Source: Lachnoclostridium sp. UBA3262 (GTDB lineage: Bacteria; Bacillota; Clostridia; Lachnospirales; Lachnospiraceae). From it: a DNA stretch of 39,340 nt. The notes under the pieces are model-generated. The model saw only the letters and a program-made list of their open reading frames with translations. It ran no database searches and was not told the origin of the DNA. Location: positions 27,615 through 66,954 of the forward strand of contig DEUM01000031.1 of NCBI GenBank assembly GCA_002362575.1, in the 5' to 3' direction. This document shows, one piece after another, positions 16,530-25,101 of the stretch. Each line of letters starts with the position of its first letter. Position 1 is the stretch's first letter. A program made the position numbers and the translations under genes.

Positions 16530-16558
16530 TTGTTTTTGACAAAAATCTAAGCTATAAT
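16530..16558 (+). promoter_or_regulatory. Candidate promoter of the PepSY-like gene
   Basis: A perfect TATAAT (16553-16558) is preceded at 17 bases by TTGTTT (16530-16535). A perfect TTGACA at 16536-16541 is only 11 bases away and is too close to pair with it. Confidence 0.45.
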
Positions 16559-16623
16559 TTTGATGTAAGCAAGGCGTGAAAGAGTAGTATATACTTGTGA
16601 ACAAAATATTATGGAGGTGCCTT

Positions 16624-17334
16624 ATGAAACGATTAGGAACATTTTTAGCATTATTTATGTGTGCGGTACTATTATTTCCGGCAGCAGCGACGGCCAAAAA
16701 GATATCTGGTCCGGCAGCAGCAAAGAAGCTGGCGAAACAAAAGGTAAAGTCAGCCGTTGTCACAGAGGTGGATGTTGATTATGAAAATGGCGGCCTATTA
16801 TATGAAGTTACGTTAATTAAGGGAAGCCGGGAATATAATTTGAAATACCGTGCCTCTGACGGAAAGCTCATGGAATACGAATGGGAGACTGAGGGAATTA
16901 TTAAGCAGTACCAGAGCAGGAAAAACCTGTCAAAAGCGAAGATTAAGAAGAAAGCCAAAAAGCAGGTGAAGAAGGCAAAAATCAACAGCGTCCGTTTAAA
17001 ATATGATGATGGGCTTGCTGAGTATAAGGTCAAGATGAAAAAAGGAAGTAAAAAGTACAGCCTGACGTATCATGCAAAGACAGGAAAGCTTCTGGATTAC
17101 GAATGGGAGATTGTGAAAAAATCTTCTTCCTCAAAGTATATCGGAGTTCCAAAGGCAAAGTCCATTGCGAATAAAAAGGTGCCGGGGGCTCAGGTTGTCA
17201 AAGTGGAATATGATAAAGATGACGGCATACCGGTGTATGAGGTAGAAATGATTAAGGGAAACATGGAGTATGAGTTAAAGATTCATGCCAAGACAGGAAA
17301 GATTCTGGAGTATGAGCAGGATATGCTGGATTAG
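16624..17334 (+). CDS. Secreted PepSY-like triple-repeat protein
   Basis: The 236-residue protein has a signal peptide (about 1-25, cut near TATAKK) and three repeats of roughly 60-65 residues. Each repeat has an 'AKKLAKKKV' helix followed by a beta pattern ending in 'Y.AKTGKLLDYEWE' (about 30-85, 100-155, 170-230). This is the PepSY fold pattern found in protease inhibitors and extracellular proteins. It is rich in lysine. GGAGGTG sits five bases before the ATG at 16624; the in-frame upstream ATG is not used. It is followed by a strong terminator, so it is monocistronic. The function is unknown, likely at the cell surface. Confidence 0.85.
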   Translation: MKRLGTFLALFMCAVLLFPAAATAKKISGPAAAKKLAKQKVKSAVVTEVDVDYENGGLLYEVTLIKGSREYNLKYRASDGKLMEYEWETEGIIKQYQSRKNLSKAKIKKKAKKQVKKAKINSVRLKYDDGLAEYKVKMKKGSKKYSLTYHAKTGKLLDYEWEIVKKSSSSKYIGVPKAKSIANKKVPGAQVVKVEYDKDDGIPVYEVEMIKGNMEYELKIHAKTGKILEYEQDMLD

Positions 17335-17364
17335 TGTTTCGTAAGAATATGCGTGAGATTTAAA

Positions 17365-17405
17365 AAGCAGGGAAGTCATAAATGTTTTGGCTTCCTTGCT
17401 TTTTT
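17365..17405 (+). terminator. Intrinsic terminator of the PepSY-like gene
   Basis: A 13-bp stem with two G-T pairs (17365-17377 with 17389-17401) closes an 11-base loop and runs directly into a T tract. Confidence 0.9.
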
Positions 17406-17495
17406 CATAGTTCTGTTATATAATTGTCATAGGTTTATAATGTAAATCAGAAAAAGAGCATGAGAATGAAAGTTTTGAATTTAGGGAGGTAACAC

Positions 17496-18716
17496 ATGAA
17501 GAAAAGTATAGGGTTAATTTTTTTGTCGGCGCTGGTGATGATGAGTTTGTGCAGCTGTGGGAATGATGCGGGTTCCTATGGCAGCCAGACAGCCAGTGGG
17601 AGCGCCGCCACGGGCGGTAGTGCAGGGAAAAATGAGGCAGCGGAGAAAACAGTGGTTGAAAACATCAACTGTGCTCTAAAATCACCGTACCGCAACTCCA
17701 GTAATTATTATGAAGATGCAAAAAATGGATGCAGACAGAGGAAGCTGGATGGAACATTTGTCCGGAACATTTCTTTTGGAAAGAAAGGTGCGCCGTCTTT
17801 GGTTTTTGTGACAGAGAATGAAATTTTTTATGTAAAACGTATTCCAAGCGACAATGGAGGGAGAGGTGAAGAAGAATTGTGGTCTATGCCGATTGAAAAG
17901 ACAGAGAAAGGAGACCGCCCGGCAGAGAAGGACGCCAAATATATATTAAAAGATGAAATAGTCGGCTGGGCATATTTTTATGCTAATGAGGATTATGTTG
18001 TATACATTATGCCATATGATTTTAAAGTGTTTGACAGAAAAGCTGGGAAATATCTTAAACTGCAGGGAGAACCATTGGATAAGAAATGTCCGCCTAATAA
18101 TGTTGAATACATAGCGGACTGCGTATGCGGCGACCATGTTTTCTTTCAGTGTAAACATGATGGTCTATACATGTACACACTGGGAGAGGATAAGATTATT
18201 CCTATTGACAGGAGGACACACGGCTCTTATTCTGCTGTTTCTGATGATAAGAGGAATCAGATTATTTATGAGAGATGCGACCGATGTGAGGAGTTTGACA
18301 AAAATGAGGAGGGACATCAGGTTTCATGGTATTTATATGATTGTGGGACAGGAGAGAAGAAGAAGCTGGTCACGGAGGATGTGATACAAACGGTCTGCCA
18401 GAAGAATGGTTTAAAAGATTTGGGGATTTGTGGAGTTATGTTTATAGATGAGGATATGCTCTACTCTATTTGCGATGGGTATGGATTTTCTTTTGACCTC
18501 AGCAGCAGAGACAGAGAACCGCATTACGAGAAAAAGTTTAGTGACTGGCTGAAAAAGTCAAAGTACAACGATTATGATGTAAGAGAGATTGAAAATGGGA
18601 AATGCTACTTTGAAGAATATGACGAGGATAGAGACGACGGAGAATATTATATTACAGGATATTATGATTTGAAGAAAGATATTTTTGTGAAAACAGATAA
18701 ACTAGTACGACAATGA
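17496..18716 (+). CDS. Putative lipoprotein, function unknown
   Basis: The 406-residue protein starts with a lipoprotein signal (MKKSIGLIFLSALVMMSL) and a lipobox LCSC, so C21 should be lipid-modified and anchored to the outer face of the membrane. A short Gly/Ser-rich linker (about 25-50) follows. The rest has repeated 'Y..D...V.Y.......YD' strands that suggest a beta-propeller-like body, but I recognise no family. GGGAGG precedes the ATG. TATAAT at 17436-17441 may be its -10. It lies between two terminated or promoter-bearing units and appears single. Confidence 0.85.
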   Translation: MKKSIGLIFLSALVMMSLCSCGNDAGSYGSQTASGSAATGGSAGKNEAAEKTVVENINCALKSPYRNSSNYYEDAKNGCRQRKLDGTFVRNISFGKKGAPSLVFVTENEIFYVKRIPSDNGGRGEEELWSMPIEKTEKGDRPAEKDAKYILKDEIVGWAYFYANEDYVVYIMPYDFKVFDRKAGKYLKLQGEPLDKKCPPNNVEYIADCVCGDHVFFQCKHDGLYMYTLGEDKIIPIDRRTHGSYSAVSDDKRNQIIYERCDRCEEFDKNEEGHQVSWYLYDCGTGEKKKLVTEDVIQTVCQKNGLKDLGICGVMFIDEDMLYSICDGYGFSFDLSSRDREPHYEKKFSDWLKKSKYNDYDVREIENGKCYFEEYDEDRDDGEYYITGYYDLKKDIFVKTDKLVRQ

Positions 18717-18739
18717 GTGGAGCTTTTCTGAATCTGTAA

Positions 18740-18778
18740 TCGACTTAAGTCCCTTCCTATGTTATAATAATTTATTAT
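18740..18778 (+). promoter_or_regulatory. Promoter of the GTPase-NYN gene with AT-rich dyad
   Basis: TCGACT (18740-18745) and TATAAT (18763-18768) stand 17 bases apart. ATAATAA (18764-18770) and TTATTAT (18772-18778) form a dyad over and just past the -10, close to the expected start of transcription. There is no leader peptide or attenuator of the tet(M) kind in the short leader. Confidence 0.55.
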
Positions 18779-18802
18779 GACACAGTGAAAGGGGCTTTTT
18801 TC

Positions 18803-21439
18803 TTGAAGATTACATTAAAATGTAAAAAACATATTTGTATCGGAATATTAGCCCATGTGGATGCTGGGAAGACAACCTTATCAGAAGGGCTCTTATACAC
18901 AGCGGGTACCCTGCGGAAAATGGGGCGTGTCGATAATGGAGACGCCTTTTTAGATACATTTGATTTAGAAAAGGAAAGGGGAATTACAATATTTTCCAAG
19001 CAGGCGTTATTTTCGTGGGGTGATACGCAGGTTACCCTTCTTGATACACCGGGACATGTGGATTTTTCGGCGGAGATGGAGCGTACCCTGCAGGTCTTAG
19101 ACTATGCGATTTTGGTTGTCAGTGGAGCAGATGGTGTTCAGGGACATACACAGACTTTATGGAGACTGCTGGAAAAGTATCATATTCCAGTATTTTTATT
19201 TATCAATAAAATGGACCAGCAGGGGACGGACAGAAAAAAACTGTTGGAGGAGATAAAAGGGCGGCTGAACGAGAACTGTACAGATTTTACGGAGATGGGA
19301 AAGGACTCCTTTTATGAGGGGGTGGCTCTCTGTGATGAAAGGGTGCTGGAGGAATATCTGGAAACAGGAGAGGTGGGGAAAGAGTCGCTTTGCGATATGA
19401 TACAGGGGCGGAAGCTATTCCCCTGCTTTTTTGGCGCTGCTCTAAGGATGGAAGGCGTGGAGGAATTTTTTGATGCCTTGGCAGAATACACGATAACTCC
19501 CGAATATGGGGAGGAATTTGGGGCAAAGGTGTTTAAAATCGCAAGGGATGAACAGGGAACCCGGCTGACCTATGTAAAGGTGACCGGCGGCAGTATAGGG
19601 GCAAGGATGGAGCTTGCGGATGAAGCTGCGGGCTGGCAGGAGAAAGTCAACCAAATCCGGATATATTCGGGTAGTAAATATGAGACGGTGCAGGAAGCGG
19701 GGGCCGGCATGATATGTGCCCTGACCGGGCTGACAGAGACGTATCCGGGGGAGGGTCTTGGGAAGGAAGCAATGTCGGAAAAACCGGTACTCGAACCCGT
19801 TCTGACTTACCGGATTGAATTTCCAGAGGATTGTGACGCCGCTGTGGTGCTGCCAAAGCTTCGGGTGCTGGAGGAGGAGGAACCGGAGCTGCATATAGTC
19901 TGGAATGAAAAACTACAGGAAATACAGGCACAGGTCATGGGCGAGGTACAGATTGAGATACTAAAGAGCCTGATTTTCGAGCGGTTTGGTATAGAGATAG
20001 AGTTTGGAACCGGTAATATTGTATATAAAGAGACGATAAAAAATGCAGTGGAAGGTATCGGACATTTTGAACCGCTCAGGCATTATGCGGAGGTGCACCT
20101 GTGGATGGAGCCGGGAGAGCCGGGGAGCGGTATACAGGTGGGAGCCGATTGCAGCGAAGATATTCTGGATAAAAACTGGCAGAGGCTGATACTCACACAC
20201 CTTCTGGAAAAGGAACATAGGGGAGTTCTGACTGGAGCGGCAATTACGGATATGAAGATTACTCTCGTAACAGGGCGCGCCCATTTAAAGCATACCGAGG
20301 GCGGAGATTTCCGACAGGCGACATACCGGGCGGTCAGGCAGGGGCTGATGCAGGCAGAGTCGGTGCTGCTTGAGCCGTATTACGAGTTTCGTCTGGAGGT
20401 GCCGGATTCGGTTGTGGGGCGTGCCATGACAGATATTGAGAGGATGTACGGAACATTTGAAATACAGCAGGGGGCAGATGGAAGCGCTGTATTAACAGGC
20501 TCTGCACCTGTGATTACAATGCGGGATTATCAGAGAGAGGTAACTGTCTACACAAAAGGACTGGGGAGGATATATTGTTCTCTGGCGGGATACCGTCCCT
20601 GCCATAATGCAGAGGAGGTAATCCGGGAGACCGGTTATGAGCCGGAGCGTGACACAGAAAATCCGGCTGACTCGGTATTTTGTGCCCACGGAGGAGGGTT
20701 TAATGTTAGTTGGGAGCATGTACGGGAGTATATGCACGTTGACAGCGGTATTGTTATGAAAGAACGAACCGCCGGGGAGAAGAAGGCAGAAGAAGAGGAA
20801 AATGAGGCAGGACAGGCTTCTTCCGTGCAGGAGGAAGAATGGATTGATATCGAAGAAATCGATGAAATATTAGAGAGGACTTCCCATGCGAACCGAAAGA
20901 GAGGAGAAGTTTCCCACAAGGGCATAACGGGGCGAAAGGTCCGCGCCCTTACGCCGAAAGTTACGGGGCTGTCCAAACCGGGGAAAAAGGTAGAAAAGAG
21001 GGAGAAGTATCTGCTCGTGGATGGCTATAATATTATATTTGCTTGGAAAGAATTAAGCGAACTGGCAAAAGATAATATAGAGAGTGCGAGAGGACGGCTG
21101 ATGGATATTCTCTGTAATTATCAGGGATTTCGGAAGTGCCATCTGATTCTCGTGTTTGACGCTTACCGTGTCCAGAATCACCGGACAGAAAAATTAGACT
21201 ATCACAATATTCATGTTGTCTATACGAAGGAGGCGGAGACCGCCGACCAGTATATCGAGAAATTTGCCCATGAAAATCATAAAAAGTATGATGTTACGGT
21301 GGCGACGTCGGATGGAATGGAGCAGATTATTATACGGGGGCAGGGCTGCCGCCTTCTCTCGGCATCGGATTTGGAGAGGGAGCTACAGAGGGCAGAGGAG
21401 CAGATGAAGGAAATTATGGAGCAGAAAAAAGGTGAGTAA
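18803..21439 (+). CDS. TetM-like ribosomal-protection GTPase fused to YacP/Rae1-type NYN nuclease
   Basis: The 878-residue protein has two parts. Residues 1 to about 640 match the elongation-factor-G-like ribosomal protection family (TetM/TetO): P-loop AHVDAGKTT (17-25), RGITI switch, DTPGH (81-85), NKMD (135-138), then the domain II-V pattern including GDFRQATYRAVRQGL. A charged linker (about 645-735, Glu/Lys-rich) follows. Residues about 736-860 form a NYN/PIN-like domain like YacP/Rae1, starting LLVDGYNIIFAW. It has acidic residues D740, D786 (VFDAYRV), D815 (ETADQY) and D837 (TSDGMEQ). Bacillus Rae1 is a separate protein that enters the ribosomal A site and cuts mRNA; the fused GTPase also works there. 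The start is TTG at 18803 after GAAAGGGG; GTG 18785 is less likely. Tetracycline resistance itself is not shown. Confidence 0.93.
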   Translation: MKITLKCKKHICIGILAHVDAGKTTLSEGLLYTAGTLRKMGRVDNGDAFLDTFDLEKERGITIFSKQALFSWGDTQVTLLDTPGHVDFSAEMERTLQVLDYAILVVSGADGVQGHTQTLWRLLEKYHIPVFLFINKMDQQGTDRKKLLEEIKGRLNENCTDFTEMGKDSFYEGVALCDERVLEEYLETGEVGKESLCDMIQGRKLFPCFFGAALRMEGVEEFFDALAEYTITPEYGEEFGAKVFKIARDEQGTRLTYVKVTGGSIGARMELADEAAGWQEKVNQIRIYSGSKYETVQEAGAGMICALTGLTETYPGEGLGKEAMSEKPVLEPVLTYRIEFPEDCDAAVVLPKLRVLEEEEPELHIVWNEKLQEIQAQVMGEVQIEILKSLIFERFGIEIEFGTGNIVYKETIKNAVEGIGHFEPLRHYAEVHLWMEPGEPGSGIQVGADCSEDILDKNWQRLILTHLLEKEHRGVLTGAAITDMKITLVTGRAHLKHTEGGDFRQATYRAVRQGLMQAESVLLEPYYEFRLEVPDSVVGRAMTDIERMYGTFEIQQGADGSAVLTGSAPVITMRDYQREVTVYTKGLGRIYCSLAGYRPCHNAEEVIRETGYEPERDTENPADSVFCAHGGGFNVSWEHVREYMHVDSGIVMKERTAGEKKAEEEENEAGQASSVQEEEWIDIEEIDEILERTSHANRKRGEVSHKGITGRKVRALTPKVTGLSKPGKKVEKREKYLLVDGYNIIFAWKELSELAKDNIESARGRLMDILCNYQGFRKCHLILVFDAYRVQNHRTEKLDYHNIHVVYTKEAETADQYIEKFAHENHKKYDVTVATSDGMEQIIIRGQGCRLLSASDLERELQRAEEQMKEIMEQKKGE

Positions 21440-21467
21440 TGTCTATAAGGCAATCTCCTCTGTTTAG

Positions 21468-21581
21468 TTGATGTATAAGGGAAAATATGGTATATATATA
21501 CTTAGAAGAAAATCAATATTTTAGATGCAGTATGGATATACTGTTATAAGGGAAGTTCTCATGTAAAAATGAGATATTTCC
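21468..21581 (+). promoter_or_regulatory. Candidate promoter and leader hairpin of trxA
   Basis: TTGATG (21468-21473) and TATATA (21491-21496) are spaced 17 bases apart. A hairpin CTCAT/ATGAG (21558-21562 with 21569-21573), flanked by GGAA (21551-21554) and TTCC (21578-21581), sits just before the GGAGGT of trxA. Both are weak calls. Confidence 0.35.
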
Positions 21582-21603
21582 GGAATGGAGGTAATTGGTA
21601 ATT

Positions 21604-21912
21604 ATGGCAGCAGTTACAGAGATAACGAAGGAAAACTACGAGGCAGAAGTTTTGCAGTCCGACAAACCGGTACTACTGGATTTTTGGGCAGTATGGTGCG
21701 GACCATGTCAGATGCTCTCCCCGGTTGTGGACAAAATTGCCGAGGAAAGAGAAGATATTAAGGTAGGAAAGGTCAACGTGGATGAACAGCAGGAGCTGGC
21801 AATGCAGTTCAATGTCATGTCGATACCGACCTTAGTAGTTATGAAGGATGGCGAGGAGACACAGCGCTCAGTCGGTGTGATTTCTAAGAGTGAAATTTTT
21901 GAGATGCTGTAG
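21604..21912 (+). CDS. trxA: Thioredoxin
   Basis: The 102-residue classic thioredoxin has the active site WCGPC (C32 and C35), the conserved DFWA lead-in and the cis-proline loop SIPT. It reduces protein disulfides in the cytoplasm and is itself reduced by the TrxB encoded 14 bases downstream. The ATG at 21604 is preferred; GGAGGT lies at 21587-21592, a slightly long spacing, and in-frame TTG 21595 is too close to it. Confidence 0.96.
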   Translation: MAAVTEITKENYEAEVLQSDKPVLLDFWAVWCGPCQMLSPVVDKIAEEREDIKVGKVNVDEQQELAMQFNVMSIPTLVVMKDGEETQRSVGVISKSEIFEML

Positions 21913-21926
21913 TTTGGGGTGAAAGT

Positions 21927-22829
21927 ATGTATGATATTATTATTGTAGGCGGCGGAACAGCAGGGCTTTCCGCGGCTATTTATGGTGTCCGTGCGGGAAA
22001 GCGGGTGCTTGTTCTAGAGCAGAAAAATTACGGCGGGCAGATTATCAACTCGCCGGAGGTGGAAAATTATCCGGGTATTAAAAAAATATCGGGATTTGAA
22101 TTTGCGACCGGACTGTACGAGCAGGCGACCGGGCTTGGTGCGGAATTTGAGCTTGGCAGGGTAATCCGGATTGAAGAAGACGGCGAGAAAAAGCGTGTGG
22201 TAACAGAGGAAAAGGAGTATGAGGCGAAAACGGTCATTCTGGCAACCGGAGCGAAGAACAGACCGCTTGGCGTAGAGCGGGAAGAGCAGTTTATCGGTGC
22301 GGGAGTATCGTACTGTGCTACGTGCGATGGGGCTTTTTTCCGCAACCGTGAGGTGGCAGTTGTCGGAGGGGGAAATACGGCATTGGAGGACGCGATTTTT
22401 CTATCCGGGTATTGCTCCAAGGTATATGTCATTCACCGCAGAGATGAGTTCAGGGGCGAGGAAAAGCTGGCGGAGGCGTTGAGAAAGAAAGAGAATGTAG
22501 AGTTTGTTCTGAACGCTGTTGTAACGGAGTTAAAGGGCGACACATCTTTAGAAGGCATCATAGTGAAAAATGTGATTACGGGAGAGCAGACGGAAAAGGC
22601 GGTAAGCGGTCTGTTTGTGGCAATCGGGCAGATGCCGGATAACAACGCTTTTACGAATCTGATTGCGGTAGATGAAAAAGGATATATTCAGGCAGCAGAG
22701 GACTGTCGTACAGAGACGCCGGGCGTTTTTACTGCCGGGGACTGCCGCACAAAGGCGGTGAGGCAATTAGCGACAGCGGCGTCCGACGGTGCAGTGGCGG
22801 GACTTGCTGCCTGTGAGTATATTGGGTGA
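21927..22829 (+). CDS. trxB: Thioredoxin reductase (NADPH)
   Basis: The 300-residue flavoprotein uses NADPH to reduce thioredoxin. The FAD site is IIVGGGTAGLSAAIY near the start, the redox pair is C130-A-T-C133, the NADPH Rossmann site is VAVVGGGNTALEDA, and the FAD-closing motif GVFTAGDCRTK lies near the C-terminus. The length is typical. It follows trxA by 14 bases, and the next gene begins 25 bases after its stop, so all three are probably one transcript. Confidence 0.96.
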   Translation: MYDIIIVGGGTAGLSAAIYGVRAGKRVLVLEQKNYGGQIINSPEVENYPGIKKISGFEFATGLYEQATGLGAEFELGRVIRIEEDGEKKRVVTEEKEYEAKTVILATGAKNRPLGVEREEQFIGAGVSYCATCDGAFFRNREVAVVGGGNTALEDAIFLSGYCSKVYVIHRRDEFRGEEKLAEALRKKENVEFVLNAVVTELKGDTSLEGIIVKNVITGEQTEKAVSGLFVAIGQMPDNNAFTNLIAVDEKGYIQAAEDCRTETPGVFTAGDCRTKAVRQLATAASDGAVAGLAACEYIG

Positions 22830-22854
22830 TTGTTTGGGGAAAAGGAGGAGGAAA

Positions 22855-24993
22855 ATGTCAAAGCGGAAAATACGAATGATAATTGTAGTGGCCGGGGTGA
22901 TTGTGTGTGCCGTATCTGCATGGCTTATCATGCAGTATGTGCAGAAGAAGGATGCGGAGGAGTTTGCCAGAAAGTGCCGGAGCTATGTCGGGGTATGGGA
23001 GAGTGACGATGGGCAGTATGAGGTGACAGTCCGCCGCGTTACGGGTGCACATGCGATATTGTCGCTGAATAATAAAAAGACGAATACGTCGTTAGAATCT
23101 GTGACTGCCCATGTTATAAATGGTGACAAATACGAATTTACATATAATCTGGAGCAGGATATCTATGCCGGCGTCAATATTGCAAAACCCGGTAAAGAGG
23201 AAAAGGGAAACATAGAATTCCTAAATTCTGCCCTTCGTCTGGAAGTGCCGAATGTACGGGAAGATTATGAGGCGTTGGATTTTCAGGGGATTTTCAAAAG
23301 GAAAAAGGCATGGCGCGAGGATGCCGTTCATCTGCTTGAAAATATGGGGACGGAGCATGAAGTGCCCGAAGCTTTGCGGGATTGTTGCGTCTTTGAGAAG
23401 GGAAGCACGGGAAAGGTTGAGCGTGTCCGCATGTATTGGGAAAAGACGGGCGAGAAGCTTTTTTACAGTGATATCAATGGAGTCAATAAGCTTTGCTTTG
23501 CGAATGACTGCCGTGCCCGGTTTGGAAACCCGGACGGGGAGGAGGAGTTAGCGTCCGGAAGGAAAAGATACGTTTATCACGATGATACCTACGAGTATGT
23601 ATTTATTGTAAACGAAGATGGTTTGGTCGTGGAAGGAGACTGTCGTTACAGAGAACTGCCGGATAGGAAACGGGATGGGGATTTTCTTATGCAGGGAGAT
23701 ACGGTAGTCCGTTATCTAGGAGACTATGAAAAGAAAAGAGAAGTTGTCCTGCCGGAGGGCACAAAACGGATAGCGCGCCATGCATTTACGGAGGAGATGT
23801 TAAATGACGAGGTGGTTTGCCCATTCAGGCTGACGATTCCAAAAGGCGTCATTGTAGAGGAGGAGGCATTTGCCTTTTGCAGCCAGATGGAATTGTCTTT
23901 TGAGGAGGGGATTTCGGAGATTCCGGAGAGAGCCTTTGCGAATATGGTACAGGGTAAGAGGGCGTTTCCACTGAAGGGGAGCTGGGTAACGGTAACTCTG
24001 CCTAAATCCATGAAAAAGCTTGGGAAGGGCGCTTTTTACCAGAACCAAATTAAGATAGAAGAAATGCAGGGGATAAGCGATGACGGTCAGAGCGGGGCAA
24101 TAAAATACCCGATTACCGTGTGGCTGAACAGGGGACTGGAAGTTATTGAGGAGGATGCCCTGTCCGGTATTATACTGAGGGAATATCTGCCAGATTCGGT
24201 TAGAAGGGTGGACAGAGGAGTGACTCTGCTTCTCAATACAGAGACGGCGTCCCTATCCCTTCCCTCCCATCTTGAGGAGCTGGGGGAGGATGCGATTCGG
24301 GTAATAGATGTAGTTGGCGTTGGTTTTTTAGAGAAAATTAAGTTTCCGGACTCCCTTCGGGAAATAGGCGAAAATGCTATCTATAAAGCGGATTCAGATG
24401 ATATCTATAGTTTTCTTATAGATATTTCCGTAGGAAAAAACAACCCATATTTTAAGGTAAACCGAAAGGGCTGGCTGGCCTCAAAGGATGAAAAGACTTT
24501 GTATAGGCGGTTGACGCTTGAGGACGAAGACAGTTACCTTGAGATTGGAAAAGATATTTATATTAAGGGTGAGGATGATACACTTGAATATGGATACATA
24601 GAAGCAGAGGCACGGATACCGGAGGGGACGGAGGAAATAAGGCTGGATGCGCTGAGGGATATATATAAGCTGCTGGAGCGGTATTATAATTCAGAAGATT
24701 ATGTGGATAGTGAAGGTGATGACAGTATAGAGGCGAGAGTATCCTTTATTTTTCCAAAATCCCTGAAACGAATCAGCAGGCGTACTTTATCAGAGATACA
24801 TCAAAAAAAGAAATTTACCGGCAAGATTCCGGAGTTTACCGGGACGCTGGATGATAAAGCTTTTTCTCAGATAGAGGAAATATATGTGGAGAAAGGGCAG
24901 AAGGAAGAATTTCTGCAGAAGCTGTTTGAGGGGCAGCAGTCGCTGACCGAGACGACGAAAAAGAAAATCCGCAGTAAGGTAAAGACATATTGA
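22855..24993 (+). CDS. Membrane-anchored BspA-like leucine-rich-repeat protein
   Basis: The 712-residue protein has a basic N-terminus and one membrane helix (about 7-27), with the rest outside. About 30-290 is a region of unknown fold. From about 295 on there are repeats of the LRR_5/BspA type ('LPEGTKRIARHAF', 'IPKGVIVEEEAFAFC', 'EISEIPERAFAN', 'LPKSMKKLGKGAFY'), usual in surface proteins that bind host or matrix molecules. The ATG at 22855 follows a strong AGGAGGAGG. No LPXTG or second anchor is seen at the C-terminus. It is odd that it follows trxA-trxB so closely; a functional link is not obvious. Confidence 0.85.
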   Translation: MSKRKIRMIIVVAGVIVCAVSAWLIMQYVQKKDAEEFARKCRSYVGVWESDDGQYEVTVRRVTGAHAILSLNNKKTNTSLESVTAHVINGDKYEFTYNLEQDIYAGVNIAKPGKEEKGNIEFLNSALRLEVPNVREDYEALDFQGIFKRKKAWREDAVHLLENMGTEHEVPEALRDCCVFEKGSTGKVERVRMYWEKTGEKLFYSDINGVNKLCFANDCRARFGNPDGEEELASGRKRYVYHDDTYEYVFIVNEDGLVVEGDCRYRELPDRKRDGDFLMQGDTVVRYLGDYEKKREVVLPEGTKRIARHAFTEEMLNDEVVCPFRLTIPKGVIVEEEAFAFCSQMELSFEEGISEIPERAFANMVQGKRAFPLKGSWVTVTLPKSMKKLGKGAFYQNQIKIEEMQGISDDGQSGAIKYPITVWLNRGLEVIEEDALSGIILREYLPDSVRRVDRGVTLLLNTETASLSLPSHLEELGEDAIRVIDVVGVGFLEKIKFPDSLREIGENAIYKADSDDIYSFLIDISVGKNNPYFKVNRKGWLASKDEKTLYRRLTLEDEDSYLEIGKDIYIKGEDDTLEYGYIEAEARIPEGTEEIRLDALRDIYKLLERYYNSEDYVDSEGDDSIEARVSFIFPKSLKRISRRTLSEIHQKKKFTGKIPEFTGTLDDKAFSQIEEIYVEKGQKEEFLQKLFEGQQSLTETTKKKIRSKVKTY

Positions 24994-25101
24994 GGCGAAA
25001 CCATTGTTTTGACATAATGGCATAATATGATGGTGTACAGAATAGAAAAAATGTGTTACGATAGAGAGCGTAGCGTGTTGAGTTGATAATAGGAGGTAAA
25101 T

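Noticed and set aside
16536..16558. TTGACA at 16536 with TATAAT at 16553 as one promoter.
   Set aside because: The spacer is only 11 bases. The same short spacing occurs at 25009-25031, and neither is workable for sigma-A.
18803..20700. A functional tetracycline-resistance gene, tet(M)/tet(O)-like.
   Set aside because: The GTPase part belongs to that superfamily, but the fusion partner, length and lack of a tet-type attenuator leader do not support calling resistance.
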